64,000 nt of DNA from Asaia sp037151935 (GCF_051628905.1 NZ_CP157575.1:2728001-2792000), one strand, 5' to 3'. Numbered from the stretch's first letter, positions 44,213-54,367 are shown. A program made the numbers and translations. Notes: generated by a model not told the origin, from the letters alone.

Positions 44213-45266
44213 TATGAGCCGCTCCCTGTAATTCGGCCTGCGCCCATGAGGCGGCTTCGGCCACGACCGGGTCTGCGTCATGCGCCAGTTGCTCGACGAG
44301 CGGCAGATGCGCGCGATCGCCGGAATTGCCGAGCGCGATCAGCACATTGCGCACAAAGCGGTTGCGACCGATACGCTTGATTGGCGAGCCGCTGAAAATG
44401 CTACGAAAACCGGCATCGTCCAGCCGGGCAAGGCTGTCGAGCTTGGGCGCCATCAGATCGGCGCGAGGTTGCAGCTTCAGATGGCGCGACGTGGCGGCAA
44501 AGCGGTTCCACGGGCAGGCATTCAGGCAATCATCGCAGCCATAGATGCGATTGCCCATCGCCTTGCGGAATTCGACAGGGATAGGCCCGTCATATTCGAT
44601 AGTGAGATACGCAATGCACCGCCGCGCATCGAGCTGATAGGGCGCGGGAAAAGCTTCGGTCGGGCAGGCCGTGAGGCAGCGTGTGCAGCTACCGCAGGAT
44701 CCGGCGCGCGGTGGCGTAGGGGAGAGGGCGAGGGTGGTATAGATCTCGCCAAGCAGCAGCCATGACCCGTGATCGCGCGAGACCAGATTGGTGTGTTTGC
44801 CCTGCCAGCCGAGCTGAGCCTGTTCCGCCAGGGGTTTTTCCAGAACCGGGGCGGTATCGACGAAAACCTTTACCTGCGTGCCATCACCGCCGACATCCTG
44901 ACGCACCACGAACTGAGCCAGATGCTTGAGCATTCCTTTCAGCACATCATGATAATCGCGATGGCGGGCATAGACCGAGATCGTGCCGGTATCGGGCTGA
45001 TCGAGCGTTTCGGCCGGGTCGGCTTCCGGCGCGTAGGAAAGCCCGAGCGAAATCACGCTGCGGACTTCCGGCCAGAGTGCCTTGGGGTCACCGCGCTGCT
45101 CGATACGCTGTTCCATCCAGCTCATCGTGCCGTGCCGCCCATCCTCCACGAACTGGCGCAGGCGTATACGGGCTTCTTCGGGCAAGGACGCATCGCAGAA
45201 CCCGATCGCATCGAAGCCGAGATGCCGCGCATGGTCGGCAATGCGGTCCTCGATGCTTGGCGTCAT
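44205..45266 (-). CDS. queG: Epoxyqueuosine reductase QueG
   Basis: This is a 353-residue cobalamin and iron-sulfur enzyme that makes queuosine from epoxyqueuosine in tRNA. Two [4Fe-4S] ferredoxin motifs are plain: CGSCTRCLTACP and CDDCLNACPWNRF. The family start GFDAIGFCDASLPEEARIRL and the HEAT-like C-terminus (FVRNVLIALGNSGDRAHLPL) are present. The ATG at 45266 follows the tgt stop by 13 bp and replaces a long upstream extension. It needs B12, as does MetH in this window. It is third in the operon queA-tgt-queG. Confidence 0.95.
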   Translation of the reverse strand: MTPSIEDRIADHARHLGFDAIGFCDASLPEEARIRLRQFVEDGRHGTMSWMEQRIEQRGDPKALWPEVRSVISLGLSYAPEADPAETLDQPDTGTISVYARHRDYHDVLKGMLKHLAQFVVRQDVGGDGTQVKVFVDTAPVLEKPLAEQAQLGWQGKHTNLVSRDHGSWLLLGEIYTTLALSPTPPRAGSCGSCTRCLTACPTEAFPAPYQLDARRCIAYLTIEYDGPIPVEFRKAMGNRIYGCDDCLNACPWNRFAATSRHLKLQPRADLMAPKLDSLARLDDAGFRSIFSGSPIKRIGRNRFVRNVLIALGNSGDRAHLPLVEQLAHDADPVVAEAASWAQAELQGAAHNE

Positions 45267-45279
45267 GATGTGTGAGGCG

Positions 45280-46448
<1,169 letters not shown>

Positions 46449-46452
<4 letters not shown>

Positions 46453-47486
46453 GGCGCGCGGTCCAGCAAGCAGGCATCTCCGTAGGAATAGAAGCGGAAT
46501 TTCTCGGCGATGGCATGGGCATAGGCCGCGCGCATCGTATCTGTGCCCGCCAGCGCGCAGACAAGCATGAACAGCGTCGAGCGTGGCAGATGGAAATTGG
46601 TCATCAGCCTGTCGACGGCGCGAAAGCGATAGCCGGGCTTGATGAAAATGGCCGTTTCGCCTTCCCATGGATGCACGATGCCGTTTTCATCCGCCGCACT
46701 TTCCAGCAGGCGCAGGCTGGTCGTGCCGACCGCGATGATCTTTTTGCCGCTGGCCCGCGTATCATTGATGAGCTGGGCCGTATGGGCGTCGATACGGCCC
46801 CATTCGGCATGCATTTTGTGGCTGGCGATATCGTCGCGCACGGGCAGGAACGTGCCTGCGCCGACATGTAGTGTCAGCGTATGGCGCGTCACGCCACGCG
46901 CATCGAGAGCGGCCAGAAGCTCAGGGGTGAAATGCAGCCCTGCGGTCGGCGCTGCGACCGCGCCCTTGTAGCGCTCGAAAATAGTCGCGTAATCGCTGTC
47001 ATCCTGAGCCGTCGGGCCGGTGGGGCGATCGATATACGGCGGCAGGGCCAGCGCGCCGACACGCTTCAGAAAATCGTCGAAGGCCGTACCCTCTGCGGAA
47101 AACCGCATGGAGATGGCGCCATCGCCCTCGTTTTCGACCACCTCTGCCGTGACTTCATCGGTGCCGAAACGCAGCGTGTCACCGGGGCGCAGCTTGCGGG
47201 CATTTTTTGCAAGAGCGTGCCAGCTGCCATCACTCAGAATACGATCGAGCGTGATACCGATTTTCGCTTCGCCGCGCTGTGCGGCCAGCTGGGCGCGAAT
47301 GACCGCGGTATCATTGGCGATCAGCAGATCGCCGGGGTCGAGCAGCGAGGGCAGATCGGCAATGCGATGCTCGGCCAGAGCCTGCCCGGACGCGACACGC
47401 AACAGGCGGGCGCTGTCACGCGGGCGGGCGGGTTCCAGAGCGATGTTGTCGCGCGGGAGATCGAAGTCAAAATCGGATATCTGCAT
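46449..47486 (-). CDS. queA: S-adenosylmethionine:tRNA ribosyltransferase-isomerase
   Basis: The 345-residue protein moves the ribosyl part of SAM onto preQ1 in tRNA to form epoxyqueuosine. Family blocks are seen from the start (DFDLPRDNIALEPARPRDSA), through DLLIANDTAVIRAQL, TAGLHFTPELLAAL, LHVGAGTFLPVR and GTTSLRLLESA, to TNFHLPRSTLFMLVCALAG. It is the first gene of the operon with tgt and queG. The promoter should lie in 47487-47607; no preQ1 riboswitch was recognised there. Confidence 0.96.
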
Positions 47487-47607
47487 GGGCGGCTCCGTTT
47501 AGGCCAGATCGTGCGCAGAACGCCAGCGTAAATCATGGAAACGAGGCGTGCGCCGCGCCGCCCGTGCCTGCCCGGCAAGAGATGCAGCCGCACGCAGATG
47601 ACGCGGT

Positions 47608-48603
47608 TCAGACGACGAGAGAGCGATGACAGGCTTCTTCTCTGCCGGATGTGGGCTCTTTTGTCTGGTTGTCGCTCTCGCTCTCTTCGGCCTCTCGTGC
47701 TGCCTGGCGTTTCGGGCAGAGCTTGAGCTGGTCGATCAGCCAGCGCCCGGCGGGGCCGGGAGGCTCTGCAGTGGAATAGACCACGCTCATGGGCATGTTC
47801 GCCCCGCCCGGCGAGAAGCCGTCGATCGTGAGCTCAACCAGTCTGCCCGCTTCCAGATCGCTGGCGATACTATGGACCGGCATGCCCCCCCAGCCGAGCC
47901 CGCCAAGCAGAAAATGGTGCTTGGCGTAGAGATCGGCCAGACGCCAGGTGAAGGGCGAAAGCACGCCGCGCTCGCGTCCCGCCGAGAGATCGGTACGGTC
48001 GGTCAGCACGAGCTGCACATGGCGTGCCAGTTCATCGCGCGGTATCGGTCCATCATGGCGTGCCAGAGGGTGTTCGGCCGAGGCCACCATCATGAAGCGG
48101 ATCTCGCCCAGGGCTTCGGTCGAGCATGAAGGCGGCACGTCCGGCAGCGGTCCGGCAATCGCAATCTGGGCGCGTCCATCGAGAACGGGCTGAAACACGC
48201 CGCCGAGTGCCTCGACGAAGAGACGCAGTGGCGTATGCGGAAAGGTTTCGCGAAAGCCACGGGCCACACGCGTCATGCGATCCATGGGAAAGAACACATC
48301 GACCACCACAGAAAGCTCCGGCTCGATGCCTGAAGACATGCCATAGGCACGGGCCTTCATATGGTCGACATTCATGACGATGCCGCGCGCATCGGCGAGA
48401 AGGGTCTTGCCTGCCTTGGTCAGCTGCGGATAGCGACCGATACGGTCGAAAAGCTGGACCCCGATCTGGGATTCGAGGGTCGCGATCATTTCGCTGATGG
48501 CAGGTTGAGAACGCCTGAAGCGTCGTGCCGCAGCCGAGAAGCTGCCCTCATCGGCAGCCGCTATGAAAACGCGCAGCTGGTCGAGAGAGATCCTGTCGAG
48601 CAT
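47608..48603 (-). CDS. LysR-family transcriptional regulator
   Basis: The 331-residue protein has the LysR winged HTH at residues 5-65 (LDQLRVFIAAADEGSFSAAA, RRFRRSQPAISEMIATLE) and a two-lobed effector domain. An unusual charged tail of about 35 residues (EAEESESDNQTKEPTSGREE) follows the usual end. It is divergent from azoR, with a 17-bp dyad (48616-48632) right before its start, and so is probably autoregulated and controls the azoreductase. Confidence 0.9.
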   Translation of the reverse strand: MLDRISLDQLRVFIAAADEGSFSAAARRFRRSQPAISEMIATLESQIGVQLFDRIGRYPQLTKAGKTLLADARGIVMNVDHMKARAYGMSSGIEPELSVVVDVFFPMDRMTRVARGFRETFPHTPLRLFVEALGGVFQPVLDGRAQIAIAGPLPDVPPSCSTEALGEIRFMMVASAEHPLARHDGPIPRDELARHVQLVLTDRTDLSAGRERGVLSPFTWRLADLYAKHHFLLGGLGWGGMPVHSIASDLEAGRLVELTIDGFSPGGANMPMSVVYSTAEPPGPAGRWLIDQLKLCPKRQAAREAEESESDNQTKEPTSGREEACHRSLVV

Positions 48604-48615
48604 AGTGCTTTCACC

Positions 48616-48632
48616 TATCGTGCAAAGCGATA
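48616..48632. promoter_or_regulatory. Candidate LysR-type regulator box
   Basis: The dyad TATCG-N7-CGATA contains the T-N11-A core of LysR sites. It lies 12 bp upstream of the regulator start and about 130 bp before azoR. Confidence 0.45.
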
Positions 48633-48760
48633 CTATCCATCGGAATATATTGACTGTCGAGATGGGTCACAATGTGGGACGGTCACGAAGACAAAGCGGT
48701 CGGTGGCTGTCTATCAGCTGCGCCGGGCTGCTTCTTTCGATTGGAAAAGGCGAAGTCCTC

Positions 48761-49372
48761 ATGAAGATTCTTCATCTCGATTCGAGCATTCTGGGTGACA
48801 ACTCGGCGAGCCGTGCGCTCTCGGCAGAGACCATTGCCCAGCTCAAGAAAGCGCATCCGGAGGCCGAGATCACCTATCACGACCTCGCCGCTCACCCGAT
48901 TCCTGAACTTGGTTCGGGTCATGTAGCCGCACGCTTCGGCGCCGAAGTGACGGATGAGAGTCTCCAGGCCGATCTGGCACGCGGCAATGCCCATATCGAC
49001 GAGCTGCTTGCCGCCGATATCGTGGTGATCGGCGTGCCGATGTATAATTTTACGGTGCCTGCCCAACTCAAGAACTGGGTCGATCGTATCATGGTGGCAG
49101 GCAAGACCTTCCGTTATGGCGAACAGGGGCCTGTCGGTCTGTTGCCCGAGGGCAAGAAGGCCCTCCTGATTTCGACGCGCGGCGGTCAGTACAGCGCCGG
49201 TAGTCCCGCCGCCTCGATGGATCATCAGGAGCCTTACCTCGCCGCCGTGTTCGGCTTCGTCGGGCTGAAGGATCTGACCTGGATCCGCGCCGAGGGGCTG
49301 AGCCGTGGTGGCGATGTGCGCGAAAGCGCCATGAGCGCCGCCCGTGCGGAAATTGCCGCTCTTTCGATCTGA
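48761..49372 (+). CDS. azoR: FMN-dependent NADH:quinone/azo reductase (AzoR)
   Basis: The 203-residue flavodoxin-fold enzyme starts MKILHLDSSILGDNSASRAL, carries the FMN-binding block VPMYNFTVPAQLKNWVDRIM, and has the late segment LISTRGGQYS. AzoR reduces quinones and azo dyes by two electrons, protecting from thiol and quinone stress. The ATG at 48761 fits the family; the ORF could be extended upstream by 66 codons without support. It is divergent from the LysR regulator. Confidence 0.94.
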   Translation: MKILHLDSSILGDNSASRALSAETIAQLKKAHPEAEITYHDLAAHPIPELGSGHVAARFGAEVTDESLQADLARGNAHIDELLAADIVVIGVPMYNFTVPAQLKNWVDRIMVAGKTFRYGEQGPVGLLPEGKKALLISTRGGQYSAGSPAASMDHQEPYLAAVFGFVGLKDLTWIRAEGLSRGGDVRESAMSAARAEIAALSI

Positions 49373-49413
49373 TTCCACTCTCTGAAACTTATCTGAAAAC
49401 AGGACCGCTTTTC

Positions 49414-50037
49414 ATGCACAAGACCTTTCTCGCCGGCGCCGCGCTCATCACCGCTCTTTCTGCCGCCGCCGTGCCGCAGGCTCATGCCCAGCAGGGCGGC
49501 ACGCCTGACCCCAAAGCGGTTCAGTCTGGCAGCTACGCCGTTGAGCCCTACCATACGCAGATCAGCTTCTCGCTGCTGCATATGGGCTTCAGCGATTTCT
49601 CGGGTTTCTTCTCGCAGGCTTCTGGCACGCTGACGCTCGACCCGGCGCATATCGAGGCCACGAAGCTCGACGTCACCCTGCCGATCAACTCGGTGCAGAC
49701 GACGGTTGCCAAGCTCGATGGCGAACTCAAGGGCGCGGACTGGTTCGACGCCGATAAATTCCCGACAGCGCATTTCGTGTCCACCAAAGTGGTCAAGACG
49801 GGGGCGAAAACCGCCAATATCATCGGCGATCTGACACTGCACGGCGTGACGCACCCCGTCACGATCAAGGCCCGTCTGATCGGCAGCGGTGTGAACCCGC
49901 TCGACAAGAAAGAAACCGTCGGTTTCGAGGGCAATGCCGTCATCATGCGCTCCGCTTTCGGCGTCAGCCGCTATGTGCCGCTGGTTGGCGACAGCGTGAC
50001 CCTGCATATCGCAGGGGCTTTCGAGCGCCAGTCGTAA
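49414..50037 (+). CDS. YceI-family periplasmic protein
   Basis: This is a 207-residue protein with a signal peptide (TFLAGAALITALSAAAVPQA, cleaved near AHAQQ). The lipocalin-like YceI barrel is clear: YAVEPYHTQISFSLLHMGFS, then LDVTLPINSVQTTVAKLDGE, then GADWFDADKFPTAHFVSTKV and GDLTLHGVTHPVTIKARLIG. YceI proteins bind isoprenoids such as ubiquinone chains. It is the first gene of a tight operon with cytochrome b561 and a second YceI gene. Confidence 0.94.
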   Translation: MHKTFLAGAALITALSAAAVPQAHAQQGGTPDPKAVQSGSYAVEPYHTQISFSLLHMGFSDFSGFFSQASGTLTLDPAHIEATKLDVTLPINSVQTTVAKLDGELKGADWFDADKFPTAHFVSTKVVKTGAKTANIIGDLTLHGVTHPVTIKARLIGSGVNPLDKKETVGFEGNAVIMRSAFGVSRYVPLVGDSVTLHIAGAFERQS

Positions 50038-50062
50038 TCTGGCGCTGAGTCGGGCACCGCAA

Positions 50063-50650
50063 ATGTCGATCACGACGCAACGTTACGGCGCCGTGGCCAT
50101 GATCCTGCACTGGATCATGGCACTCGGCATACTGGCCCTGCTGGCTATCGGTCTGGTCATGGTTCATGGATCGCTCGATCCGGGAACCATGTTCCGCCTG
50201 TTCCAGCTTCATAAATCGATCGGGATCACCATCCTGTTCGCGGCCCTGCTCCGTCTGGTCTGGCGTCTCCTTCACCGCCCGCCAGCCTTGCCCGCAAGTA
50301 TGGGGTTGCGTGAAATCCGTCTCGCAAAGCTCGGTCACGCCCTGCTTTACGGTGAGATGTTTTTTCTCCCCCTGAGCGGCTGGGCGCTGGTATCGAGTTC
50401 GGTCTTTGCCATACCGACCGTTTTGTTCGGGGTTATTCCCTGGCCCGATCTGCCGGTTCTGTCCCATCTTCAGGATAAGGCTCCGGTCGAGGCCGTGTTC
50501 ACCACGCTGCACGCCTATGGAGCGTATTTCCTGATCGGGGTGCTGGCGTTGCACATCCTTGCGGCATTGCGGCACCATTTCGTTCTACGCGATGCCGTGC
50601 TGCTGAGAATGCTGCCCCCTTTCCGAAAAACCAGAGTCGAGGACCGTTGA
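50063..50650 (+). CDS. Cytochrome b561
   Basis: The 195-residue protein has four membrane helices. Heme-ligand His residues sit in the helices, for example AMILHWIMALGILALLAIGL near the start and TLHAYGAYFLIGVLALHILA near the end. Members of this family oxidise quinol and pass electrons to, or accept them from, periplasmic partners. It lies 25 bp after the first YceI gene and 1 bp before the second. Confidence 0.94.
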   Translation: MSITTQRYGAVAMILHWIMALGILALLAIGLVMVHGSLDPGTMFRLFQLHKSIGITILFAALLRLVWRLLHRPPALPASMGLREIRLAKLGHALLYGEMFFLPLSGWALVSSSVFAIPTVLFGVIPWPDLPVLSHLQDKAPVEAVFTTLHAYGAYFLIGVLALHILAALRHHFVLRDAVLLRMLPPFRKTRVEDR

Positions 50651-50651
50651 A

Positions 50652-51227
50652 ATGATGTCTGCCCTCAAGGCCTTCGCGCCAGCATGCGTTCTGCTCGGCG
50701 CACTCGCCAGCCACACCACCGCGCAGGCGGCCGAATGGCAGGTTGAGAAAGACCATAGCCAGCTCGGTTTTTCAGGCACCCAGACAGGGTCGGCCTTCAA
50801 GGGTGTCTTTACGCGCTATGAACCGCTTATCACGCTTGATCCCGCCCAGCCGGAAAAGGCGCATATCGAGCTGAGCATCGATCTTGCGAGCGCAAAGACA
50901 GGTGACACCCAGCGCGACACGGCCCTGCCGGGAAGTGACTGGTTCGATATCGCGCATTTCCCCAAGGCGCATTTTGTCTCGACAAGCCTGCGCCAGATTA
51001 CCGGCGAGCATTACCAGGCCATCGGCACGCTGACGCTGCGTAATCTCACCCATCCCGTCACACTCGATTTCACGCTGCATATCGAGGGTAACAAGGCTCA
51101 TGCCCAGGGGCAGGCCGCTTTCTCACGCGCCCTGTTCGGTGTGGGGCAGGGGCCTTGGGCATCGGGGCAGTGGGTCGGATTGCCCGTGACCGTCACCTTC
51201 GATTTCGTTGCCGATCAGGCAAAGTGA
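50652..51227 (+). CDS. YceI-family periplasmic protein (second copy)
   Basis: The 191-residue protein has a signal peptide ending near AQAAEW. YceI blocks are WQVEKDHSQLGFSGTQTGSA, then DWFDIAHFPKAHFVSTSLRQ and GTLTLRNLTHPVTLDFTLHI. It is clearly diverged from the first copy, so it is not a recent duplication. The ATG pair at 50652 comes 1 bp after the cytochrome stop. Confidence 0.93.
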   Translation: MMSALKAFAPACVLLGALASHTTAQAAEWQVEKDHSQLGFSGTQTGSAFKGVFTRYEPLITLDPAQPEKAHIELSIDLASAKTGDTQRDTALPGSDWFDIAHFPKAHFVSTSLRQITGEHYQAIGTLTLRNLTHPVTLDFTLHIEGNKAHAQGQAAFSRALFGVGQGPWASGQWVGLPVTVTFDFVADQAK

Positions 51228-51312
51228 CGCTGTGTGCGTTCCTTATTCCGGGGGGTGAAGTGACGGGCGGAATGGATTAGACAGGACAGGCCAATTTCGA
51301 AGGAGATATGTC

Positions 51313-51537
51313 ATGTCTTATGCTGCGCTCGACGCTGCCCGCGTTGCCAAAGCCGCCAAGTCTGCCCTGGTTGCCCTCGGGCAGGTCAAGGAACAATCCG
51401 AAACCCATGTGCGCAAGACCGTCATGGTTGAGCGCATCGAAGCCCTCGCTGCTGCTGCTGCCGAGACCTCGTTGCCCGGTGGCGGTCTGGTCACGCTGAC
51501 CTCGGAAGAATTCTGGCTGATCAGCAAGAACTGGTAA
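51313..51537 (+). CDS. Small conserved-looking protein of unknown function
   Basis: The 74 residues are Ala-rich and helical (LDAARVAKAAKSALVALGQV) and end SEEFWLISKNW. AGGAGAT lies 7-13 nt before the ATG, a strong ribosome binding site, and a terminator-like hairpin follows, so it is a real gene. The family is not recognised. Confidence 0.7.
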   Translation: MSYAALDAARVAKAAKSALVALGQVKEQSETHVRKTVMVERIEALAAAAAETSLPGGGLVTLTSEEFWLISKNW

Positions 51538-51552
51538 GGCCGCGCGAAGCGG

Positions 51553-51570
51553 GCGGGGCCCAGGCCCCGC
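51553..51570. terminator. GC-rich hairpin followed by TTT
   Basis: The arms GCGGGGCC and GGCCCCGC form a tight hairpin 15 bp after the small gene and are followed by TTT on the plus strand. It also lies just past the stop of the convergent VOC gene. Confidence 0.6.
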
Positions 51571-51577
51571 TTTCGTC

Positions 51578-51970
51578 CTATCCCTGATAGGATGCGATCT
51601 CGATCAGGTTCTGATCAGGATCATGGATATAGACCGAGGTGATCGGTCCAAGGGCGCCAATGCGGATGACAGGCCCCTCGATAACGACCACACCGCATTT
51701 TTCCAGATGGCGCTGAATATTTTCTGAATCGATGGCTGTCGTGAAGCACAGATCGCTTACGCCCGGCGCGGCGCGTTCGGCAGTGGTCCAGCCCTCTGAA
51801 TCAGCAGGCCGCAGATTGATCTTCTGACCGCCAAAGCTCAGCGAAACACGATTATTGCGACCGTATTCCTCGATTTCCATGCCCAGAACGCGCTGATACC
51901 AGTTGGCGGAAAGCGCGCGGTCACGAACCGTGAGAACGATATGGTCGAGGCGATCAACGGTAAAACGCAT
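51578..51970 (-). CDS. VOC-superfamily (glyoxalase-like) protein
   Basis: The 130 residues make one complete vicinal oxygen chelate domain: LDHIVLTVRDRALSANWYQR with His as first metal ligand, LSFGGQKINLRPAD in the middle, and YIHDPDQNLIEIASY with the late Glu ligand. Members are dioxygenases, isomerases, lyases or resistance proteins; the substrate cannot be told. It is downstream of the AbrB-like membrane protein on the same strand, about 45 bp away. Confidence 0.9.
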   Translation of the reverse strand: MRFTVDRLDHIVLTVRDRALSANWYQRVLGMEIEEYGRNNRVSLSFGGQKINLRPADSEGWTTAERAAPGVSDLCFTTAIDSENIQRHLEKCGVVVIEGPVIRIGALGPITSVYIHDPDQNLIEIASYQG

Positions 51971-52015
51971 GAGGGCCGAACTTTCGCTGACAGAGGCTCA
52001 TCGAACAGAAGCTGT

Positions 52016-53113
52016 TCAAGCACTATCAGGCTTGCGCCCTTCCTGACTAGCGGCGGATGCGTCTTCGCCGGGCAGGAAGCGGGTGAGATAGGTCGCAATG
52101 CCCGGCGCCACAACGATCAGAATCATGAAGCGGGCAATCTGCATGGCCATGACGAAGGGCATATCGATTGGTGTCGAGGCGGCGATAATGGCGACGGAAT
52201 CGGCTCCACCTGGGCTGGTGGCCAGATAGGCACTCAGCAGATCGACATGCGCAATATGCGCCAATGGCCAGGAAAGCAGGGCGCAGCCCAGAATCAGGAT
52301 GCTGGTAGAGAGAGTGACGGCAGGCAGGGCGCGCCAGACATGGTGCACCACATCTCCGGTAAAGCGTCGCCCGATCATCCAGCCAATGATCACATAGCTC
52401 GGTGCCAGCAGCCAGAGCGGCAGCCTGTAATGAAAGCCGAGGCCGGTCTGAACGATCAATCCGCCTGCGAGACTCAGCAGCAGCGGGGCTGCGCCGAGCC
52501 TGACCAGAGGGGTGACCAGAGCCGTCACAGCCACAATGGCCAGGCAAGGCCACCAGGGCAGATCGGGTCCTGATGTCAGGGTAAGGGCGGTACCGCGTGT
52601 CGTCACGACGAGATGCGAGACAATCGAGGTGGCCAGTGTGACAAGAAGAACGCGCAGATAGACCATGAAGGCGACGAGGCGCTGATCGGCGCCATAGCTT
52701 TCGCAGAGCAGCGTCATGGCCGTGGCGGCACCGGGAGAGGCTCCCCAGAGCGCCACATTGCCCGGCATGACCCGCAGTCGCGCCAGTATCCAGCCGAGCG
52801 TGAAGCTGAGAACGATGACCGAAAAAACGCCGCCGAGAAAAATGGCCCATTGCGCGGCGACTTCATGCAGCACTTTCAGCGTCAGGCTATGCGCCATGAG
52901 TTGCCCGATCACAGCCTGCGCCAGAGGCGGCAGCCGTCGATCGAGCGGTATGTCTGCGCCCGACACGGCCACGATGATCGCGGCAATCATGGGGCCGACC
53001 AGAAACGCGGCAGGGAAACCTGCAAGAGCAAGGCCAGCGGTCAGAAGCGCGGAGAGCCCCCCCAGCCCGGCAAGCGTCCTTACTCTCCTTCGCGCTCTGG
53101 TCGTCATGATCAT
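52016..53113 (-). CDS. AbrB-family membrane protein
   Basis: The 365-residue protein has about ten hydrophobic helices in two repeats. Each repeat has the PF05145 pattern (FPAAFLVGPMIAAIIVAVSG and LLAPSYVIIGWMIGRRFTGD, with matching SPGAATAMTLLCESYG and SPGGADSVAIIAASTP). Family members are called AbrB or ammonia monooxygenase-like in older annotation; the role is regulatory or transport and poorly known. The start follows the hydrolase stop by only 4 bp, so the two genes form an operon. Confidence 0.88.
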   Translation of the reverse strand: MIMTTRARRRVRTLAGLGGLSALLTAGLALAGFPAAFLVGPMIAAIIVAVSGADIPLDRRLPPLAQAVIGQLMAHSLTLKVLHEVAAQWAIFLGGVFSVIVLSFTLGWILARLRVMPGNVALWGASPGAATAMTLLCESYGADQRLVAFMVYLRVLLVTLATSIVSHLVVTTRGTALTLTSGPDLPWWPCLAIVAVTALVTPLVRLGAAPLLLSLAGGLIVQTGLGFHYRLPLWLLAPSYVIIGWMIGRRFTGDVVHHVWRALPAVTLSTSILILGCALLSWPLAHIAHVDLLSAYLATSPGGADSVAIIAASTPIDMPFVMAMQIARFMILIVVAPGIATYLTRFLPGEDASAASQEGRKPDSA

Positions 53114-53117
53114 GCCC

Positions 53118-53684
53118 TCATGCCGTGAAGCTGATCTCGTTGGTACGTGTCACACGGCAAAGCCGCGGAAAGACGCTCTTGAAAGCCATCTCATGCAGGT
53201 CCTTGTCGAGAGAGGTGCAGCCATCCTCGGGGACCACGAGATCATAGCCGAGTTCCCAGCCATGACGCAGGGTTGATTCAACGCCGAAATTCGTGGCGAT
53301 CCCGGCAAGAATGACCGTCCTGATGCCACGACGACGCAGCTGTAGATCCAGATCCGTTCCGGTAAAGGCGCCCCATTGATGCTTGAGCACGACCAGATCG
53401 CCATCCTGTTGCAGATCGGGCGCAAAATCGCTCCAGTCAGCGGGAAGCGGTGCTGCGGAGGAGAGGGGAGCATCGACATTCTGCGGCGGCGCGTCGGCAA
53501 AATCACGTGCGAAACCGACATGAACGAGCACCACCGGCACACCGGCATCGCGCGCTCTCTGGGCCAGAGCCCTGTTCCTTTCCAGCACGTCTTTGCCGGA
53601 ATAGGGGGTAACAGGCATACTCAGAATGCCTTTCTGGAGGTCGATCAGAACGAGCGCCGTCGTTTTGGGGTCAAGAGCAAGCAT
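53118..53684 (-). CDS. Isochorismatase-fold hydrolase lacking the catalytic cysteine
   Basis: The 188 residues fold as the isochorismatase/cysteine hydrolase family: TALVLIDLQKGIL with the first Asp, VVLKHQWGAFTGTDLDLQLR with the Lys, and LAGIATNFGVESTLRHGWEL, where cysteine hydrolases have Cys two residues after Asn-Phe or similar. Here that place is Gly. EntB-type isochorismatases also lack the cysteine, so activity may remain, but nicotinamidase-like chemistry is unlikely. It is divergent from the TetR regulator by 17 bp, with a dyad nearby, and is first in the operon with the AbrB-like gene. Confidence 0.88.
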   Translation of the reverse strand: MLALDPKTTALVLIDLQKGILSMPVTPYSGKDVLERNRALAQRARDAGVPVVLVHVGFARDFADAPPQNVDAPLSSAAPLPADWSDFAPDLQQDGDLVVLKHQWGAFTGTDLDLQLRRRGIRTVILAGIATNFGVESTLRHGWELGYDLVVPEDGCTSLDKDLHEMAFKSVFPRLCRVTRTNEISFTA

Positions 53685-53701
53685 GGGAGCACCTTCCGCT
53701 T

Positions 53702-54319
53702 ATGAGCACGTCACCCTCCACTTATGCGAGGGAATCCTCGCATAAGTCAAATGCTATCGCGCCCAAAAGGCAGCGCGGGCGTGAGCGCGTGGCACGTATT
53801 CTCGATGCGGCCGGGGCGTTATTCATCGAAAAAGGGGTCGATGGCGCGACCATGACCGAAATCGCGTCGCGCTCAGGCACGGCGATCGGCTCGCTCTATC
53901 GTTTTTTCCCAACCAAGGAGAGCCTGTCTCTCACCCTGCTTGAGCGCTTCATCCACGACCGATTGGCGCAGCTCGATGAAATCTGCGCAGAGGCGAAGTC
54001 GGGCGAGAGCGAGGCGGTGGCAGACCTGTTGCTCGGCGTTTGGCTCGCCAGGCGTGAAGAGCGGGACTACACGACGCTGCTTCTGGCAGCGCGCCCCGAT
54101 GCCGAGCAGTCAGGCCAGGCATGGCGCGAGCAGTTTCTGGCACGGGTCGTGGCTGTTCTGCAAAAAACCTGCCCTCAGGCGCGGGAAACCGCAGCCGCGC
54201 GGGGCATGGTGCTGCTTCACGTGCTCAAGCTGGCACCGCAGCTCGTGAAGGGTGAAGGGCAGGAGGCGGTCGAGGCGGAAATCCGCAAGCTCGTCCTGTC
54301 GCTTGTCAGGGCATCCTGA
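53702..54319 (+). CDS. TetR-family transcriptional regulator
   Basis: The 205-residue protein has the TetR HTH: RVARILDAAGALFIEKGVDG, then TMTEIASRSGTAIGSLYRFF and PTKESLSLTLLERF. The ligand domain is diverged, as usual. The annotated start lies only 17 bp from the divergent hydrolase start, and a 28-bp dyad falls inside the first codons. The basic segment RQRGRERV just before the HTH supports a start upstream of it, so the operator is embedded in the 5' coding end and the regulator is likely autorepressed. Confidence 0.9.
   Translation: MSTSPSTYARESSHKSNAIAPKRQRGRERVARILDAAGALFIEKGVDGATMTEIASRSGTAIGSLYRFFPTKESLSLTLLERFIHDRLAQLDEICAEAKSGESEAVADLLLGVWLARREERDYTTLLLAARPDAEQSGQAWREQFLARVVAVLQKTCPQARETAAARGMVLLHVLKLAPQLVKGEGQEAVEAEIRKLVLSLVRAS
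53720..53747. promoter_or_regulatory. Candidate TetR operator (28-bp dyad)
   Basis: Perfect 12-bp arms ACTTATGCGAGG and CCTCGCATAAGT are separated by GAAT. The dyad lies inside the first codons of the TetR gene and 36 bp upstream of the divergent hydrolase ATG. Confidence 0.65.
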
Positions 54320-54367
54320 GACCCTGAACGAGCCGACGCAGAACATGTCGGCCCGTGGGAAACGCAA

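Noticed and set aside
47881..47895. G7 run in the LysR gene as a phase switch
   Set aside because: The frame is intact, the gene is regulatory, and runs of this length are expected by composition.
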